The position numbers were made by a program, and so were the translations under genes. DNA of 64,000 nt from Staphylococcus kloosii (GTDB lineage Bacteria > Bacillota > Bacilli > Staphylococcales > Staphylococcaceae). The stretch is from contig NZ_CP027846.1 of the NCBI RefSeq assembly GCF_003019255.1, positions 1,860,001-1,924,000 of the forward strand, written 5' to 3'. The first letter of the stretch is position 1. The number at the start of each line of letters is the position of its first letter. The notes beneath the pieces are model-generated. The model searched no databases. It saw only the letters and a program-made list of their open reading frames with translations, and was not told where the DNA came from. Shown in pieces: positions 30,941 through 40,437 of the stretch.

Positions 30941-32614
30941 TTAGATTTCCGAAATCACTGGAATGATCATTGGACGACGTTTTGTACTTTCAAATAACAG
31001 CTTACTAATTTGGTCGCGCATATTTTGTTTGATTTCAGACCATTCGATTCTTTTTTCCATGAGTCCTTGTTCTACAATTTCGCGCACTTTTTCTTCAGCT
31101 TCATTTAATAGTTCTTCACTTTCACGCACATATACAAATCCACGTGACTGTATCTCAGGACCAGCAGCAATGCGTCTGTTTTTAGGATCCAATGTCACTA
31201 CTGCAATAAATATGCCATCTTCTGCTAACAAATGACGATCTCTTAAGACGATATTACCGACATCACCAACACCAATACCATCAATTAACACATTACCTGA
31301 ATTTACTTTTTCATTTAAAATCATTTCTTCGCCGTCATAATTAACAACGTCACCTTTTTCTACTAAAAAGATTTTCTCAGGTTGAACGCCTGCTTCGTTT
31401 GCTAATTTGGCATGCGCAATTTGCATTTTAAATTCGCCGTTAACAGGTATGAAGTACTCTGGCTTCATAATGTTAATCATCATTTTTAATTCTTCCATAC
31501 AACCATGGCTTGATGCATGGATTTTTTTATTATTTGGTAAGACGTCTGCACCAGCTCTCACAAGTTCATTTAACGTATCGCCGATAATAACTTCCATATT
31601 GGCAGATGCTGTAATAGCTAAAAATACTGAATCGCCTTCTTCAATATTCATAATTTTGTGTTTTTGTTGTGCCATTTGGCTCAACGCTTCAATTGGTTCA
31701 CCTTGCATACCAGTCGCAATAATAATAACTTCGTTTTTAGGATAGTTTTCAACTTCATTTATTGGAATGAGTAAGTCTTTTGGTATATCAAAATAACCCA
31801 TTTTACGTGCAATACTAAAAGAACTTTCAAGAGATCTACCTAAAAATGATACTTTTCTATTTAACTTGCTAGCGACATTCAATACTTGTTGAATGCGGAT
31901 AAAGTTAGAGGCATAACATGAAACGATTAAACGACCTTTGACTTTAGTAAACGCATCGTACATATGCGATTCTATAACATTTTCAGGCGTATTGTAGCCG
32001 GGTTTTTCTGCCTCTGTAGAATCACTAATTAGTGCGAAAACGCCTTCGGCACCAATTTCAGTCATATGTTTTAAATCGGGTGCATAATGACCTTGTAAAC
32101 TTTGATCGAATTTAAATTCGCCAGTATAAACGATTGAACCATATGAAGTATGGATACACACGCCTAAACTATCTGGAATACTGTGCGCTGTACTAAAGAA
32201 TGTTACATTAACACCTTTAAAACGCATAACAGATTCATTATTAACTGTATAATATCTAACTTTTTTATCTATATTACGTGATCTCATGTTTTCTTTAACT
32301 AAAGCAATCGTTAGTTTTGAACCGTATACTGGCGCATCAACTTGTTCTAACACATAAGTTACCGCACCAATTGCATGCTCATGTCCATGTGACAAGAAGA
32401 TTCCTTTTAGTTTATGTTTGTTTTCTATAACATATTGAATATCTGGTATAACGATGTCGACACCTAGCATTTCATCCTCAGGGAACATTAAACCAGCATC
32501 TAACATAAACATTTCATCGTCTACTTCAACGATATACATATTTTTCGCAATTTCTCCGACTCCACCAAGGGGGATTATGCGAATATTTTTATTTTTTTTC
32601 TTAATTAAACTCAA
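30941..32614 (-). CDS. rnjB: Ribonuclease J2
   Basis: Metallo-beta-lactamase/beta-CASP RNase that forms a complex with RNase J1 in mRNA turnover. The 557-residue protein has the beta-lactamase core, beta-CASP domain and C-terminal domain of RNase J. The metal motif reads HGHEHA (His76-Ala81) where J1 proteins have HGHEDH: the aspartate and the last histidine are lost. This is the mark of the poorly active J2 paralogue. A TTG start follows GGAGG. It lies between pnp and ftsK. Confidence 0.93.
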   Translation of the reverse strand: MSLIKKKNKNIRIIPLGGVGEIAKNMYIVEVDDEMFMLDAGLMFPEDEMLGVDIVIPDIQYVIENKHKLKGIFLSHGHEHAIGAVTYVLEQVDAPVYGSKLTIALVKENMRSRNIDKKVRYYTVNNESVMRFKGVNVTFFSTAHSIPDSLGVCIHTSYGSIVYTGEFKFDQSLQGHYAPDLKHMTEIGAEGVFALISDSTEAEKPGYNTPENVIESHMYDAFTKVKGRLIVSCYASNFIRIQQVLNVASKLNRKVSFLGRSLESSFSIARKMGYFDIPKDLLIPINEVENYPKNEVIIIATGMQGEPIEALSQMAQQKHKIMNIEEGDSVFLAITASANMEVIIGDTLNELVRAGADVLPNNKKIHASSHGCMEELKMMINIMKPEYFIPVNGEFKMQIAHAKLANEAGVQPEKIFLVEKGDVVNYDGEEMILNEKVNSGNVLIDGIGVGDVGNIVLRDRHLLAEDGIFIAVVTLDPKNRRIAAGPEIQSRGFVYVRESEELLNEAEEKVREIVEQGLMEKRIEWSEIKQNMRDQISKLLFESTKRRPMIIPVISEI

Positions 32615-32751
32615 AATTGTACCTCCTAATTTTAATCCCCGACCATATATAATCTCATACTATATTATAAGTTATCTTAGGCTCTATGTACACTATTAAA
32701 GTAATTTCCATATCATTCAATTTTTGTATGTAATTTAACTTAATAAATAAA

Positions 32752-32823
32752 ATGAAACTAGTTTAGTCATTTACACACTCCCTTAAAACTATAGTGTGAA
32801 ATGATTGTTTAAACTAGTTTCAT
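32752..32823 (-). terminator. Terminator after pnp
   Basis: Long inverted repeat: ATGAAACTAGTTTA at one end and TAAACTAGTTTCAT at the other, with an inner CACAC/GTGTG pairing. It lies 18 bases past the pnp stop. The T-run on the minus strand is weak (TTTTATTT). Confidence 0.75.
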
Positions 32824-32840
32824 AAATTAATGATATTTAA

Positions 32841-34940
32841 TTATTTACTTTCTAACACTTTGTGAGATGCATTCACACGACCTTGTTTGTCGATTTCAGT
32901 TACTTTAACTTTAAGTGTATCACCAATTGCAAGTACGTCTTCTACTTTGTTAATACGTTCGTTAGCAATTTGTGAAATGTGAACTAATGCATCTTTACCG
33001 GGGAACAATTCAACAAATGCACCGTATTTTTCGATACGTTTTACTTTAGCATCATAAGTTTGACCGACTTCCGCTTCACGCGTAATGTCTTCAATAATTG
33101 ATTTAGCTTTGTTAATTGCATCTTGATCTATTGCACCAATAAATATCGTACCATCTTGTTCGATATCTAATTTCACGCCAGTTTCATCGATGATTTCATT
33201 GATTTTTTTACCGCCAGGTCCAATAACGTCTCTAATCTTGTCTGGTTTAATGTTCATTGTAACAACTTTAGGTGCATAAGCACTTAGGTCGCTTCTAGGT
33301 ACATCAATTGTTTCAAGCATATGATTTAAGATAGCCATTCTACCTTCACGTGCTTGTTCTAATGCTTCTTGGATAATTTCTTTAGTTAGACCATCGATTT
33401 TGATGTCCATTTGAATAGCTGTAATGCCTTCTGAAGTACCGGCAACTTTAAAGTCCATATCTCCTAAAGCATCTTCCATACCTTGAATATCAGTTAAAAT
33501 TGTATAACTATCATCTCTAGTTACTAAGCCCATAGCGATACCAGCTACTGGCGCTTTAATAGGTACACCAGCGTCCATCAATGCTAATGTAGAACCACAG
33601 ATTGATGCTTGTGATGATGAACCATTTGATTCAAGGACTTCACTTACGATTCTAACTGTGTAAGGGAAATCTTTAATATCAGGAATAATTTGTTGTAACG
33701 CACGTTCACCTAACGCACCATGTCCGATTTCTCTTCGTCCTGGAGAACGTACCGGTCCTGTTTCACCAACAGAGAAGTTAGGGAAATTATAGTGATGCAT
33801 AAAGCGTTTTTCTTCTTCAGCACCTAAACCATCAATAATTTGATATTCGCTTAGTGAACCTAACGTGACTACAGATAACGCTTGTGTTTGTCCACGTGTG
33901 AATAAACCTGAACCATGCGTTCTAGGTAATAAACCAACTTCAGAATCTAACGGTCTGATTTCATCAGTTTTACGACCATCTGGTCTGATTTTTTCTTCAG
34001 CGATTAATCTTCTTACTTCACCTTTAACTAAGTCATTTAATATACCTTTAATTTCTTTAAGTAAAGTTTCATTGTCAGGATCTTCTTCATCGACAAATTG
34101 TTCAATTACGGCATCTTTTAAGGCATCTAAATTATCGTCACGTTGTTGTTTATCAAAAGTTAACACAGCTTTTTTCAAACCTTGTTCTTCCGTTAAACGC
34201 GTTACTTTGTCTACTAATTGTTCATCTTGTTCTATCGGTGTGAATTCTTGTTTTTCAGGTTGCAAATGATCAATAATTTGTTGTTGGAAGTCGACTAGAC
34301 GTTGGATTTCCTCGTGTCCGAAAAAGATTGCTTCTAGCATTTCTTGTTCAGTAATTTCACTTGCGCCAGCTTCTACCATATTTACAGCATCACGATGACC
34401 AGCAACTTCTAAATCTAATCTAGAAACTTCTCGTTGTTCTACTGTTGGATTAATTACAAATTGTCCGTCTACAAGTCCAACGTTAACACCTGCAATTGGT
34501 CCTTGGAACGGTATATCAGAAACACTTAATGCAACTGATGAACCAATCATAGCTGCCATTTCAGGTGAACAATCTGGATCGGCACTAAGCACAGTATTCA
34601 TAATTTGAACATCATGTTTATAACCTTTTGGGAACAATGGACGAATTGGTCTATCAATAAGTCGTGCTGTTAAAGTAGCATCATCGCTAGGACGGCCTTC
34701 ACGTTTTTTAAAACCACCTGGGATTTTACCTGCTGCGTACATTTTTTCTTCAAAGTTAACCATTAAAGGGAAGAAATCCACATCACGTGGTTCTTTTGAA
34801 GCAACAGCAGTAGAAAGTACTACCGTGTCTCCATAACGTACAAGCGCAGCACCATTAGCTTGCTTAGCTAATTGTCCTGTCTCGATTGTTAATGAACGGT
34901 TTGCCCATTCAGTTTTAAAAACTTTTTTCTCTTGAGACAT
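32841..34940 (-). CDS. pnp: Polyribonucleotide nucleotidyltransferase (PNPase)
   Basis: Phosphorolytic 3'-5' exoribonuclease of the degradosome-like complex. The 699-residue protein has two RNase PH domains ([20 protein letters not shown] in the first, [16 protein letters not shown] in the second) linked by an all-helical segment. A KH domain follows ([16 protein letters not shown]) and a terminal S1 domain ([21 protein letters not shown] is its start). It has its own promoter at 34996-35024 in addition to any read-through from rpsO. Confidence 0.97.
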   Translation of the reverse strand: MSQEKKVFKTEWANRSLTIETGQLAKQANGAALVRYGDTVVLSTAVASKEPRDVDFFPLMVNFEEKMYAAGKIPGGFKKREGRPSDDATLTARLIDRPIRPLFPKGYKHDVQIMNTVLSADPDCSPEMAAMIGSSVALSVSDIPFQGPIAGVNVGLVDGQFVINPTVEQREVSRLDLEVAGHRDAVNMVEAGASEITEQEMLEAIFFGHEEIQRLVDFQQQIIDHLQPEKQEFTPIEQDEQLVDKVTRLTEEQGLKKAVLTFDKQQRDDNLDALKDAVIEQFVDEEDPDNETLLKEIKGILNDLVKGEVRRLIAEEKIRPDGRKTDEIRPLDSEVGLLPRTHGSGLFTRGQTQALSVVTLGSLSEYQIIDGLGAEEEKRFMHHYNFPNFSVGETGPVRSPGRREIGHGALGERALQQIIPDIKDFPYTVRIVSEVLESNGSSSQASICGSTLALMDAGVPIKAPVAGIAMGLVTRDDSYTILTDIQGMEDALGDMDFKVAGTSEGITAIQMDIKIDGLTKEIIQEALEQAREGRMAILNHMLETIDVPRSDLSAYAPKVVTMNIKPDKIRDVIGPGGKKINEIIDETGVKLDIEQDGTIFIGAIDQDAINKAKSIIEDITREAEVGQTYDAKVKRIEKYGAFVELFPGKDALVHISQIANERINKVEDVLAIGDTLKVKVTEIDKQGRVNASHKVLESK

Positions 34941-34995
34941 TATAAATCTCCTCTCCTATATCTAATAATCCTATCATATCATTTATTTAAGTAAT

Positions 34996-35024
34996 TTTAT
35001 ATTAGTATATTTAAGTATTATCAA
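34996..35024 (-). promoter_or_regulatory. Promoter of pnp
   Basis: Minus-strand -35 TTGATA (35019-35024), 17-bp spacer, -10 TATAAA (34996-35001). It lies downstream of both rpsO terminator hairpins, giving a 5' UTR of about 49 bases. Confidence 0.55.
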
Positions 35025-35072
35025 CCTATTTCTTATCGAACAACTACTATAATATACTAATTTTTGAGTTAT

Positions 35073-35122
35073 AAAAAAAGAGCAGGATAGAAATCCAATC
35101 TATACTAGATTTCGTCGTCCCA
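35073..35122 (-). terminator. Second terminator-like hairpin after rpsO
   Basis: On the minus strand TGGGACGACGAAATC pairs, with a bulge, with GATTTCTATCCTGCTC, followed by seven T residues. The wording GGGACGACGAAAT resembles dispersed intergenic repeats I recall from staphylococcal genomes. Confidence 0.7.
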
Positions 35123-35203
35123 CACCATAGTAAAAATGACTAATATTGAAAGTGATTTATGTTGAATACACACAATATAGACGAAAATTACCGATAAAAC
35201 ATT

Positions 35204-35235
35204 TCAGGCCGAGACAAAGTTGTGTCCCGGCCTGA
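35204..35235 (-). terminator. First terminator-like hairpin after rpsO
   Basis: TCAGGCCGGGACAC and GTCTCGGCCTGA (minus strand) form a GC-rich stem around AACTTT. It is far more GC-rich than its surroundings and lies 18 bases past the rpsO stop. The T-tract (AATGTTTT) is weak. It resembles mobile or dispersed terminator repeats of staphylococci. Confidence 0.75.
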
Positions 35236-35252
35236 ATATAAACGTCTAAAGA

Positions 35253-35522
35253 TTAACGACGGATACCTAATGATTTAATTAATTCACGGTAACGTTGGAT
35301 ATCTTTACCACGTAAATAGTTAAGTAAGTGTCTACGACGACCTACCATTTTTAATAAACCACGACGTGAATGGTGGTCTTTTTTGTGTGTACGTAAGTGA
35401 GTGTTTAATGCAGTGATTTCTGCAGTTAATACAGCTACTTGAACTTCTGGTGAACCAGTGTCTGCTTCATGCGTACGATATTCTTTAATAAGTTCGTTTT
35501 TGCGTTCTTGTGAAATTGCCAT
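35253..35522 (-). CDS. rpsO: 30S ribosomal protein S15
   Basis: An 89-residue primary 16S rRNA-binding protein that nucleates the central domain of the 30S subunit. Recognised by [18 protein letters not shown] and [21 protein letters not shown]. The ATG at 35522 follows GGAGG by nine bases; an in-frame ATG two codons earlier is less well placed. The 5' region contains a three-helix element (35555-35601) suited to autogenous S15 binding. Downstream are two tandem terminator hairpins, then pnp. Confidence 0.97.
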   Translation of the reverse strand: MAISQERKNELIKEYRTHEADTGSPEVQVAVLTAEITALNTHLRTHKKDHHSRRGLLKMVGRRRHLLNYLRGKDIQRYRELIKSLGIRR

Positions 35523-35554
35523 AATCAATTTCCTCCTATTTAATTAAAAAGTAT

Positions 35555-35601
35555 CCTTTATCCGAGCAAAGCGTCGGAGACTCAACTTGCCAAGGTAAAG
35601 G
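35555..35601 (-). promoter_or_regulatory. Candidate S15-binding leader of rpsO
   Basis: In the RNA, CCUUUA and UAAAGG close a junction that contains two small hairpins: CUUGGCAAG, and CCGA-GC-UUU-GC-UCGG with a bulged C. A three-way junction just upstream of the rpsO ribosome binding site is the architecture of Firmicute S15 autoregulatory leaders. The structure is visible; the regulation is inferred. Confidence 0.6.
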
Positions 35602-35630
35602 TGTTAAAATGTAAATTTTATACATTCGAC

Positions 35631-36602
35631 TTAGATATTATATGATACATCATCGCCAAAATCAACCGATAATAAATATTTAGCCTGTTCTTTATCTTTA
35701 TGCATTTGTTCAACTAACGGATCGATACCATCAAATTTAACTTCTGGGCGTAAAAAGTGATGCCAATAAACAACTACGCGCTCACCGTAGATATCTTCTT
35801 TAAAATCAAATAAATTCACTTCAATTACGACCTGCGCTTGTGAAGGATCGTGGAATGTAGGTTTAACGCCTACATTAGCAACGCCTCTGTAAATTTTTTC
35901 TTCAGCACCAATCTTCATACTAACAGCATAAACGCCTTTTTTAGGCAGCACATAATCGCCACTTGGTTGCACATTGGCAGTTGGAAAACCGATTGTTCTA
36001 CCTCTTTTTTCTCCTTGTACAACTGTACCTTTAATTTGGTAGCGATAACCTAATTCTTCATTTGCTTTAGTTAAATCGCCCTCTTTTAAAGCACGTCTAA
36101 TTTCTGTCGTTGAAATTTTTTCTGATTCAATTTCTAATTTACTCACTATAGTCGTTTCACATTCATCTAATTCGCTTAGTGTCATCATATTACCTTTACC
36201 AAATTTACCAAAAGTAAAGTCAAAACCAGCTATTATTTTCACCACATTATTTTTTAATATGTAGTCTTTCACAAAGTCTTCTGAACTAACATCGGCAAAT
36301 TTCGAAGAAAAATTGATTACAATACAGTAATCAATGCCATATTGCTCGATTATATCCAATTTATCTTCGATAGGCGTTAAATAGTCTGTTCTTTTACGTT
36401 CAGGGTTTAAGACAACTGAAGGATGTGGGTCAAATGTCATAACCGCTTTTTTTAAATTACTTTCTTCAGCTTTTTGAATTAAAGTATCAAATACTTTAGC
36501 ATGCCCTTTATGCATGCCGTCAAAAAATCCAAAAGCCATAGCTACAGGCTCTTTAATGAATTGATCTTCTTGAATTGGATGTGTAACTTCTATAACTTTC
36601 AT
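35631..36602 (-). CDS. ribF: Bifunctional riboflavin kinase / FAD synthetase RibF
   Basis: Converts riboflavin to FMN and FMN to FAD. The 323-residue protein has an N-terminal nucleotidyltransferase domain with the motif GFFDGMHKGH (25-34, the H-x-G-H nucleotidylation signature). The C-terminal flavokinase domain has GRTIGFPTANV and the later VANVGVKPTF block. It lies between truB and rpsO, 12 bases after truB, which is the usual Firmicute order. Confidence 0.97.
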   Translation of the reverse strand: MKVIEVTHPIQEDQFIKEPVAMAFGFFDGMHKGHAKVFDTLIQKAEESNLKKAVMTFDPHPSVVLNPERKRTDYLTPIEDKLDIIEQYGIDYCIVINFSSKFADVSSEDFVKDYILKNNVVKIIAGFDFTFGKFGKGNMMTLSELDECETTIVSKLEIESEKISTTEIRRALKEGDLTKANEELGYRYQIKGTVVQGEKRGRTIGFPTANVQPSGDYVLPKKGVYAVSMKIGAEEKIYRGVANVGVKPTFHDPSQAQVVIEVNLFDFKEDIYGERVVVYWHHFLRPEVKFDGIDPLVEQMHKDKEQAKYLLSVDFGDDVSYNI

Positions 36603-36614
36603 ACAAATACTCCT

Positions 36615-37532
36615 TTAGTTAAAAACCCGCTTAGGCTTAATTTCATCAGTTTTAGTTGAATGAGGTTCATATATCGCTAATACTTTTTCCGTACGTGCAT
36701 CTAACATTACTATTTTACCAGAAATTGGTTCATTAAAATCATTAATAGCGAACTTTTGTCCGTTTAATATTTTGTTCTTCATGTCGTCTTCATCAATTTT
36801 GATAGAAGGCAAACCTTTCAATCCATATTCTATAGCAAATAATTTTTCCTGTAATGCTTCTTGCTCATGTAATTGTGAGATTTCTTCTAAAGATAAACTT
36901 TCATCGATATTAAATCCACCACTACTTGTACGCGTTAATTTAGACATATGTGCCGGCAAGTCTAGCGCTTTACCAATGTCTGTCGCTAACGTTCTTATGT
37001 AAGTGCCTTTACCACATTTAACAATTAAATCGAATTGACAATGACCATTTTCATAAACCAAATCACTATTTCTTTCAATTTGGTAAATATTAACTTGTCT
37101 TACTGGTCGTTCAACTGTTTCGTTGTTTCTTGCATATTCATATAGCTTTTTACCTTTTACTTTTACAGAAGAATACATCGGTGGTATTTGTGTGATTGTA
37201 CCTTGAAAAGTTGCTATTACTTCATCTATTTCAGCACTATTTAATGTATTATTGTCTACCTGTTTCGACTCTAAAATATCACCCGTTTGATCTTCTGTGG
37301 TCGTGCTTGAACCTAAAGATACTGTAGCATGGTAGGTTTTCCCCATATCCATTATGTAGTCACTAACTTTAGTTGCTGGCCCAATACAAATAGGTAATAC
37401 GCCATCAACTTCCGGGTCTAATGTGCCAGTATGTCCTATTTTTTTAGTTCCTAATATTTTTCTTAATTTAAACACGACGTCGTGACTCGTCATGCCTCTA
37501 TCTTTATATACTGGTAAGATGCCATTATACAT
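36615..37532 (-). CDS. truB: tRNA pseudouridine-55 synthase TruB
   Basis: Makes the pseudouridine of the T-loop at position 55 of tRNAs. A 305-residue protein counted from the ATG at 37532, which has AAAAGGATG about nine bases upstream; the ATG four codons earlier overlaps that site. The catalytic aspartate is Asp39 in [24 protein letters not shown] and [11 protein letters not shown] mark the family, and the C-terminus has a small PUA-like extension. Co-transcribed with rbfA and ribF. Confidence 0.96.
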   Translation of the reverse strand: MYNGILPVYKDRGMTSHDVVFKLRKILGTKKIGHTGTLDPEVDGVLPICIGPATKVSDYIMDMGKTYHATVSLGSSTTTEDQTGDILESKQVDNNTLNSAEIDEVIATFQGTITQIPPMYSSVKVKGKKLYEYARNNETVERPVRQVNIYQIERNSDLVYENGHCQFDLIVKCGKGTYIRTLATDIGKALDLPAHMSKLTRTSSGGFNIDESLSLEEISQLHEQEALQEKLFAIEYGLKGLPSIKIDEDDMKNKILNGQKFAINDFNEPISGKIVMLDARTEKVLAIYEPHSTKTDEIKPKRVFN

Positions 37533-37570
37533 ATTTGAAAACATCCTTTTCTCATATTGTCTAAGCGATA

Positions 37571-37616
37571 AAAAGCTGGAACTTAAACCATCAATGATTT
37601 ACGCTCCAGCTTCTCT
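37571..37616 (-). terminator. Terminator-like hairpin between rbfA and truB
   Basis: On the minus strand AAGCTGGAGCGTAAATCA pairs with TGGTTTAAGTTCCAGCTT, ending in TTTTTA. It begins immediately after the rbfA stop. It may partially terminate or process the rbfA-truB transcript. Confidence 0.7.
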
Positions 37617-37961
37617 TTAATCCTTTTTATGCAAGTCTTGAATCATACGTTCAATCTTATTACCATAATCGATTGATTCATCGTACTCAAAGTTTAATTC
37701 TGGTACGATACGTAATCTCATACGTGAAGCTAATTCAGTTTTAATAAAACCTTTAGCTTTCTCTAATCCTTTAAACGTATCATCAATTTGTTTTTGTTCA
37801 CCTAAAACAGTTAAATAAACTTTAGCAATTGAAAGATCGTTTGTAAGTTCAACATCTGTTATTGTTAAAAATCCAATTCTTGGATCTTTTACTTTATTAT
37901 TTACAATATCCATGATTTCCTGTTTCATTTGTTCGCCTACGCGTTCTGCTCTCATGTTCAT
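37617..37961 (-). CDS. rbfA: 30S ribosome-binding factor RbfA
   Basis: Late-stage 30S assembly factor of KH-like fold. A 114-residue protein, typical length. The family core is [32 protein letters not shown] and [19 protein letters not shown]. Several in-frame start codons occur; I chose the ATG at 37961, eight bases after GAGG. It is separated from infB, its usual upstream neighbour, by about 2.5 kb carrying two other genes. It has its own near-consensus promoter at 38004-38033. Confidence 0.93.
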   Translation of the reverse strand: MNMRAERVGEQMKQEIMDIVNNKVKDPRIGFLTITDVELTNDLSIAKVYLTVLGEQKQIDDTFKGLEKAKGFIKTELASRMRLRIVPELNFEYDESIDYGNKIERMIQDLHKKD

Positions 37962-38003
37962 CATTTTCACCTCACGATTGTTTATGAGCTAACTTACTTA
38001 CAA

Positions 38004-38033
38004 ATTATATGATAGTTCGATTATTATCGTCAA
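38004..38033 (-). promoter_or_regulatory. Promoter of rbfA-truB-ribF
   Basis: Minus-strand -35 TTGACG (38028-38033), 18-bp spacer, -10 TATAAT (38004-38009, perfect). It gives rbfA transcription that does not depend on infB. Confidence 0.8.
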
Positions 38034-38120
38034 ACCTTTCATCACAATCTTTATTAATTTTAAAATACATGTCTAGCGCTATTTATTGAAATTTTTTTAA
38101 ATAACTTTTACAAATTAACC

Positions 38121-38236
38121 TTACAGTTACGCACTATTAAAATGCCTAACTGTTAAAAATTGTAATAATGTTACAAATACAATTAGTTGTTTCATATAAA
38201 TTATGCCTAACTGTACATTTTATCTACTTAACTGTA
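38121..38236. repeat. Four TAACTGT motifs, candidate operator cluster
   Basis: Plus-strand copies of TAACTGT begin at 38147, 38208 and 38229, and an inverted copy (TTACAGTTA) lies at 38121-38129. The second and third direct copies are 21 bases apart, two helical turns. The copies at 38147 and 38208 share the longer core GCCTAACTGT. The cluster lies upstream of the divergently transcribed regulator gene, so it may be that regulator's operator. Confidence 0.6.
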
Positions 38237-38386
38237 TATTTTTTTATCTTCCCAATTCGTCTTTTACTTAATTCTTTTGAGTTTCAAATTAATTATACTT
38301 AATTAATACTACGGGCAATATAAATATGGTAATATAAATAATTAGAGTGTAAAAATTTCATTTATGCTGTAATTAGGAGGTATTAT

Positions 38387-39253
38387 TTGAATAAACCTGA
38401 AAGGCTTTTGTACATATATACGCGTTTATTAAATGGTAAACATTTAAAGAAGTCCACTTTAGCACAAGCATTAAACATTAACTTACGATCTGTTCAAAGG
38501 GACTTTAGTGATATTAACAATTTCTTATATGAAGATGAAGAATGGCGAGGACTTAATGCTAAAATTGTTTATGACAATATTTTAGAAACACACAGTTTAC
38601 AAACATTTCCAATGAAAATCCGACAACAAATGTTAATTACTTTGTTGTATCAAATTAAAGGAACTTTGCCTGTTGTACATGAAGATATTTATAAATTTAT
38701 AGAACAATATTCATTTTCCAGTACGAACCATAAAATATTGGTACATAATTTATTGAGAAAATTCCATATCAAAGAAAAGGATTATAATTATAGTTCATTT
38801 ATTCAAGTTGCACGTTGTATAGATGCCAAATACAATATGACAATTACAACACAATCAGGGACTAACCTATATGTGAGTCCAATTAATATTCATGTCATTG
38901 ATGATGAATTTTGGATGACCTATGTCAAAGATAATTTAATAGATGCAATTAAATTTGAAGATATAGCTCAACTTAATGAAACTTCTATCAACTATACATT
39001 TGCGGATATGACGATTAAAAATATGATTACGCTATCAATTAGTGTAAGTTTTTGGCAATATGTTTCTACAGAATATAATGTTATCTCATCCTATGAAAAA
39101 GACGATAAAATAATTGCTCAAATATTAATGTCTAAAGTTGAGTGTTTTGCACTAATTAAAAAATATTATAAACATATTAAATTAATAGCTCCAGATTCCT
39201 ATAGAAATGAATTGATAAATCAATTAAAAACCATTATTGATCATTATTTATAA
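38387..39253 (+). CDS. WYL-domain-like transcriptional regulator
   Basis: A 288-residue regulator. The N-terminus (about 3-48) is a DeoR/HTH_11-type helix-turn-helix (RLLYIYTRLLNGKHLKKSTL, then LNINLRSVQRDF). The middle region YVSPINIHVIDDEFWMTYV (162-180) aligns with the WYL-domain signature, with Trp176 kept but Met-Thr in place of Tyr-Leu. The C-terminus (about 214-288) fits the WCX extension of such proteins. The start is TTG, six bases after AGGAGG. It is a plus-strand gene within an otherwise minus-strand core operon, and convergent with the uncharacterised 327-residue gene. Ligand and targets are unknown; autoregulation through the TAACTGT cluster is inferred. Confidence 0.8.
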   Translation: MNKPERLLYIYTRLLNGKHLKKSTLAQALNINLRSVQRDFSDINNFLYEDEEWRGLNAKIVYDNILETHSLQTFPMKIRQQMLITLLYQIKGTLPVVHEDIYKFIEQYSFSSTNHKILVHNLLRKFHIKEKDYNYSSFIQVARCIDAKYNMTITTQSGTNLYVSPINIHVIDDEFWMTYVKDNLIDAIKFEDIAQLNETSINYTFADMTIKNMITLSISVSFWQYVSTEYNVISSYEKDDKIIAQILMSKVECFALIKKYYKHIKLIAPDSYRNELINQLKTIIDHYL

Positions 39254-39257
39254 TAAT

Positions 39258-39296
39258 AAGAGGCAGAACTGATCATCGTTTCAGCTCCACCTCTTC
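39258..39296. terminator. Bidirectional terminator between the two inserted genes
   Basis: AAGAGGCAGAACTGA and TTCAGCTCCACCTCTT are imperfectly complementary around a short loop, placed between convergent stop codons. T-runs are short on both sides. Confidence 0.6.
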
Positions 39297-39319
39297 TATA
39301 ATTGCATTTTACATGGTTA

Positions 39320-40303
39320 CTATTTATTTTTTAATGCTTCCATTCTTTTATAAAAATCTGACTTCCCATTTAATCTTTCTTCTTTTAGTTGTTGATTCCA
39401 TTTATAGTATTCACATTTTGATAATTTTCTTTTTTGCTTTAACTTTTCACGTTGCTCTCTATAACTTAAAATATTACCCACAGTAAAATATTTATTCTGT
39501 TTTGAAGCATAGACAAAAGTATTATCTAACAGCTCTTGTTTTTCTTCTTCTGTAAAAGCTTTACTAAAATACGAGCCCCAGAGTTCTTCTTCTCTTACAA
39601 TATAAATACGTTTTTTATTATCATGGAACATCATTTTAAATAAATCCGCATTTTGTTGTTGAGACGGTAAAACAGCTAAAGTGTATAAAAAATCTTTAGG
39701 CACGCCTGCTTGGTAAGTCGTTTGATACGAAAAATAATTAAAAATCATTAATCGATTAGGATCGATATTAAATTGCTTTAAAATCGAGGAATCTCCATAA
39801 AAGTATTTCATAAACCAGATATGTTCATCTTCATAAGGTAAAAATCCTTTTTTACCGTTAAATTTCAAATCGCCTCTAAAGTCTTGTAATATTCTATTAC
39901 GCAAGTGAATCTTTCTTTGTCCATCGATATTCGGATTATCAGTTCTAAAATCATTTTCTGGTTGTTTATTTAAAATAATAATATCTGCAGTTTCTGGATT
40001 GCCAAAATATGGTTGAGGAATCATAGGATTAATTGTACAATTTTCAACCATTATTTTCTTTCTATTTTTATCAACTGTCATTAAGCCATTTGCAAAATTT
40101 AACAATTTTTTAAATTTAGGTAATTCCGTAAAATTTTCACCGAATCGTTCACGACAATGAGCAAGGTCCTCTAGATGTAAAAATGCAGTTTCATCGTTAT
40201 TTTCAGCAATTGCATTTAATGAATTTTCACTATACTCGTAATTATATTGCGCTAAGTATTTACTCCAAAACTGTTCTATATTTGTTAAATACTTATTAGT
40301 CAT
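39320..40303 (-). CDS. Uncharacterised protein, possible uracil-DNA-glycosylase-like fold
   Basis: I do not recognise a named family. The 327-residue protein is soluble, with no signal peptide or membrane helix, and has a Lys/Arg-rich C-terminal tail (about 280-327). PYFGNPETADIIILNKQPE (98-116) resembles the strand-loop seen in UDG-superfamily relatives, where GNP..A is followed by a strand and an LNPG loop. The later RIYIVREEELWGSYF would fit a second core strand. The similarity is only suggestive, and the LNPG glycine is missing. ATG with GGAGGAG upstream. It lies between infB (whose terminator precedes it) and the convergent WYL-like regulator, where staphylococci as I know them have infB followed directly by rbfA. 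Confidence 0.7.
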   Translation of the reverse strand: MTNKYLTNIEQFWSKYLAQYNYEYSENSLNAIAENNDETAFLHLEDLAHCRERFGENFTELPKFKKLLNFANGLMTVDKNRKKIMVENCTINPMIPQPYFGNPETADIIILNKQPENDFRTDNPNIDGQRKIHLRNRILQDFRGDLKFNGKKGFLPYEDEHIWFMKYFYGDSSILKQFNIDPNRLMIFNYFSYQTTYQAGVPKDFLYTLAVLPSQQQNADLFKMMFHDNKKRIYIVREEELWGSYFSKAFTEEEKQELLDNTFVYASKQNKYFTVGNILSYREQREKLKQKRKLSKCEYYKWNQQLKEERLNGKSDFYKRMEALKNK

Positions 40304-40393
40304 AAATACTCCTCCAACGTTTGTTTACGTGTTAATTATATAAACACACCTAGACACCTGATGTCATTAAATATAAATTGTTGTAATTACAAC

Positions 40394-40437
40394 AAAAAAG
40401 TTACACTCCTATTATATTTTAGAAGTGTAACTTTTTT
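40394..40437. terminator. Terminator after infB (bidirectional)
   Basis: AAAAAAGTTACACT and AGTGTAACTTTTTT are perfectly complementary around a 13- to 16-base loop, giving T-runs on both strands. It lies 28 bases past the infB stop and closes the rimP-nusA-infB operon before the inserted genes. Confidence 0.92.

Larger units (their letters stand above)
34941..35252. other. Intergenic region between rpsO and pnp
   Basis: About 312 bases without a gene. In transcription order it holds two tandem GC-containing terminator-like hairpins (35204-35235 and 35073-35122), about 80 bases of unassigned AT-rich sequence between them, and the pnp promoter (34996-35024). Confidence 0.6.
37980..38386. other. 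AT-rich divergent intergenic region between rbfA and the WYL-like regulator
   Basis: About 400 bases without a gene. It holds the rbfA promoter on the minus strand (38004-38033) and four copies of a TAACTGT motif (38121-38236). It ends with the ribosome binding site of the plus-strand regulator (AGGAGG at 38375-38380). I could not assign the regulator's promoter with confidence. Confidence 0.65.
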
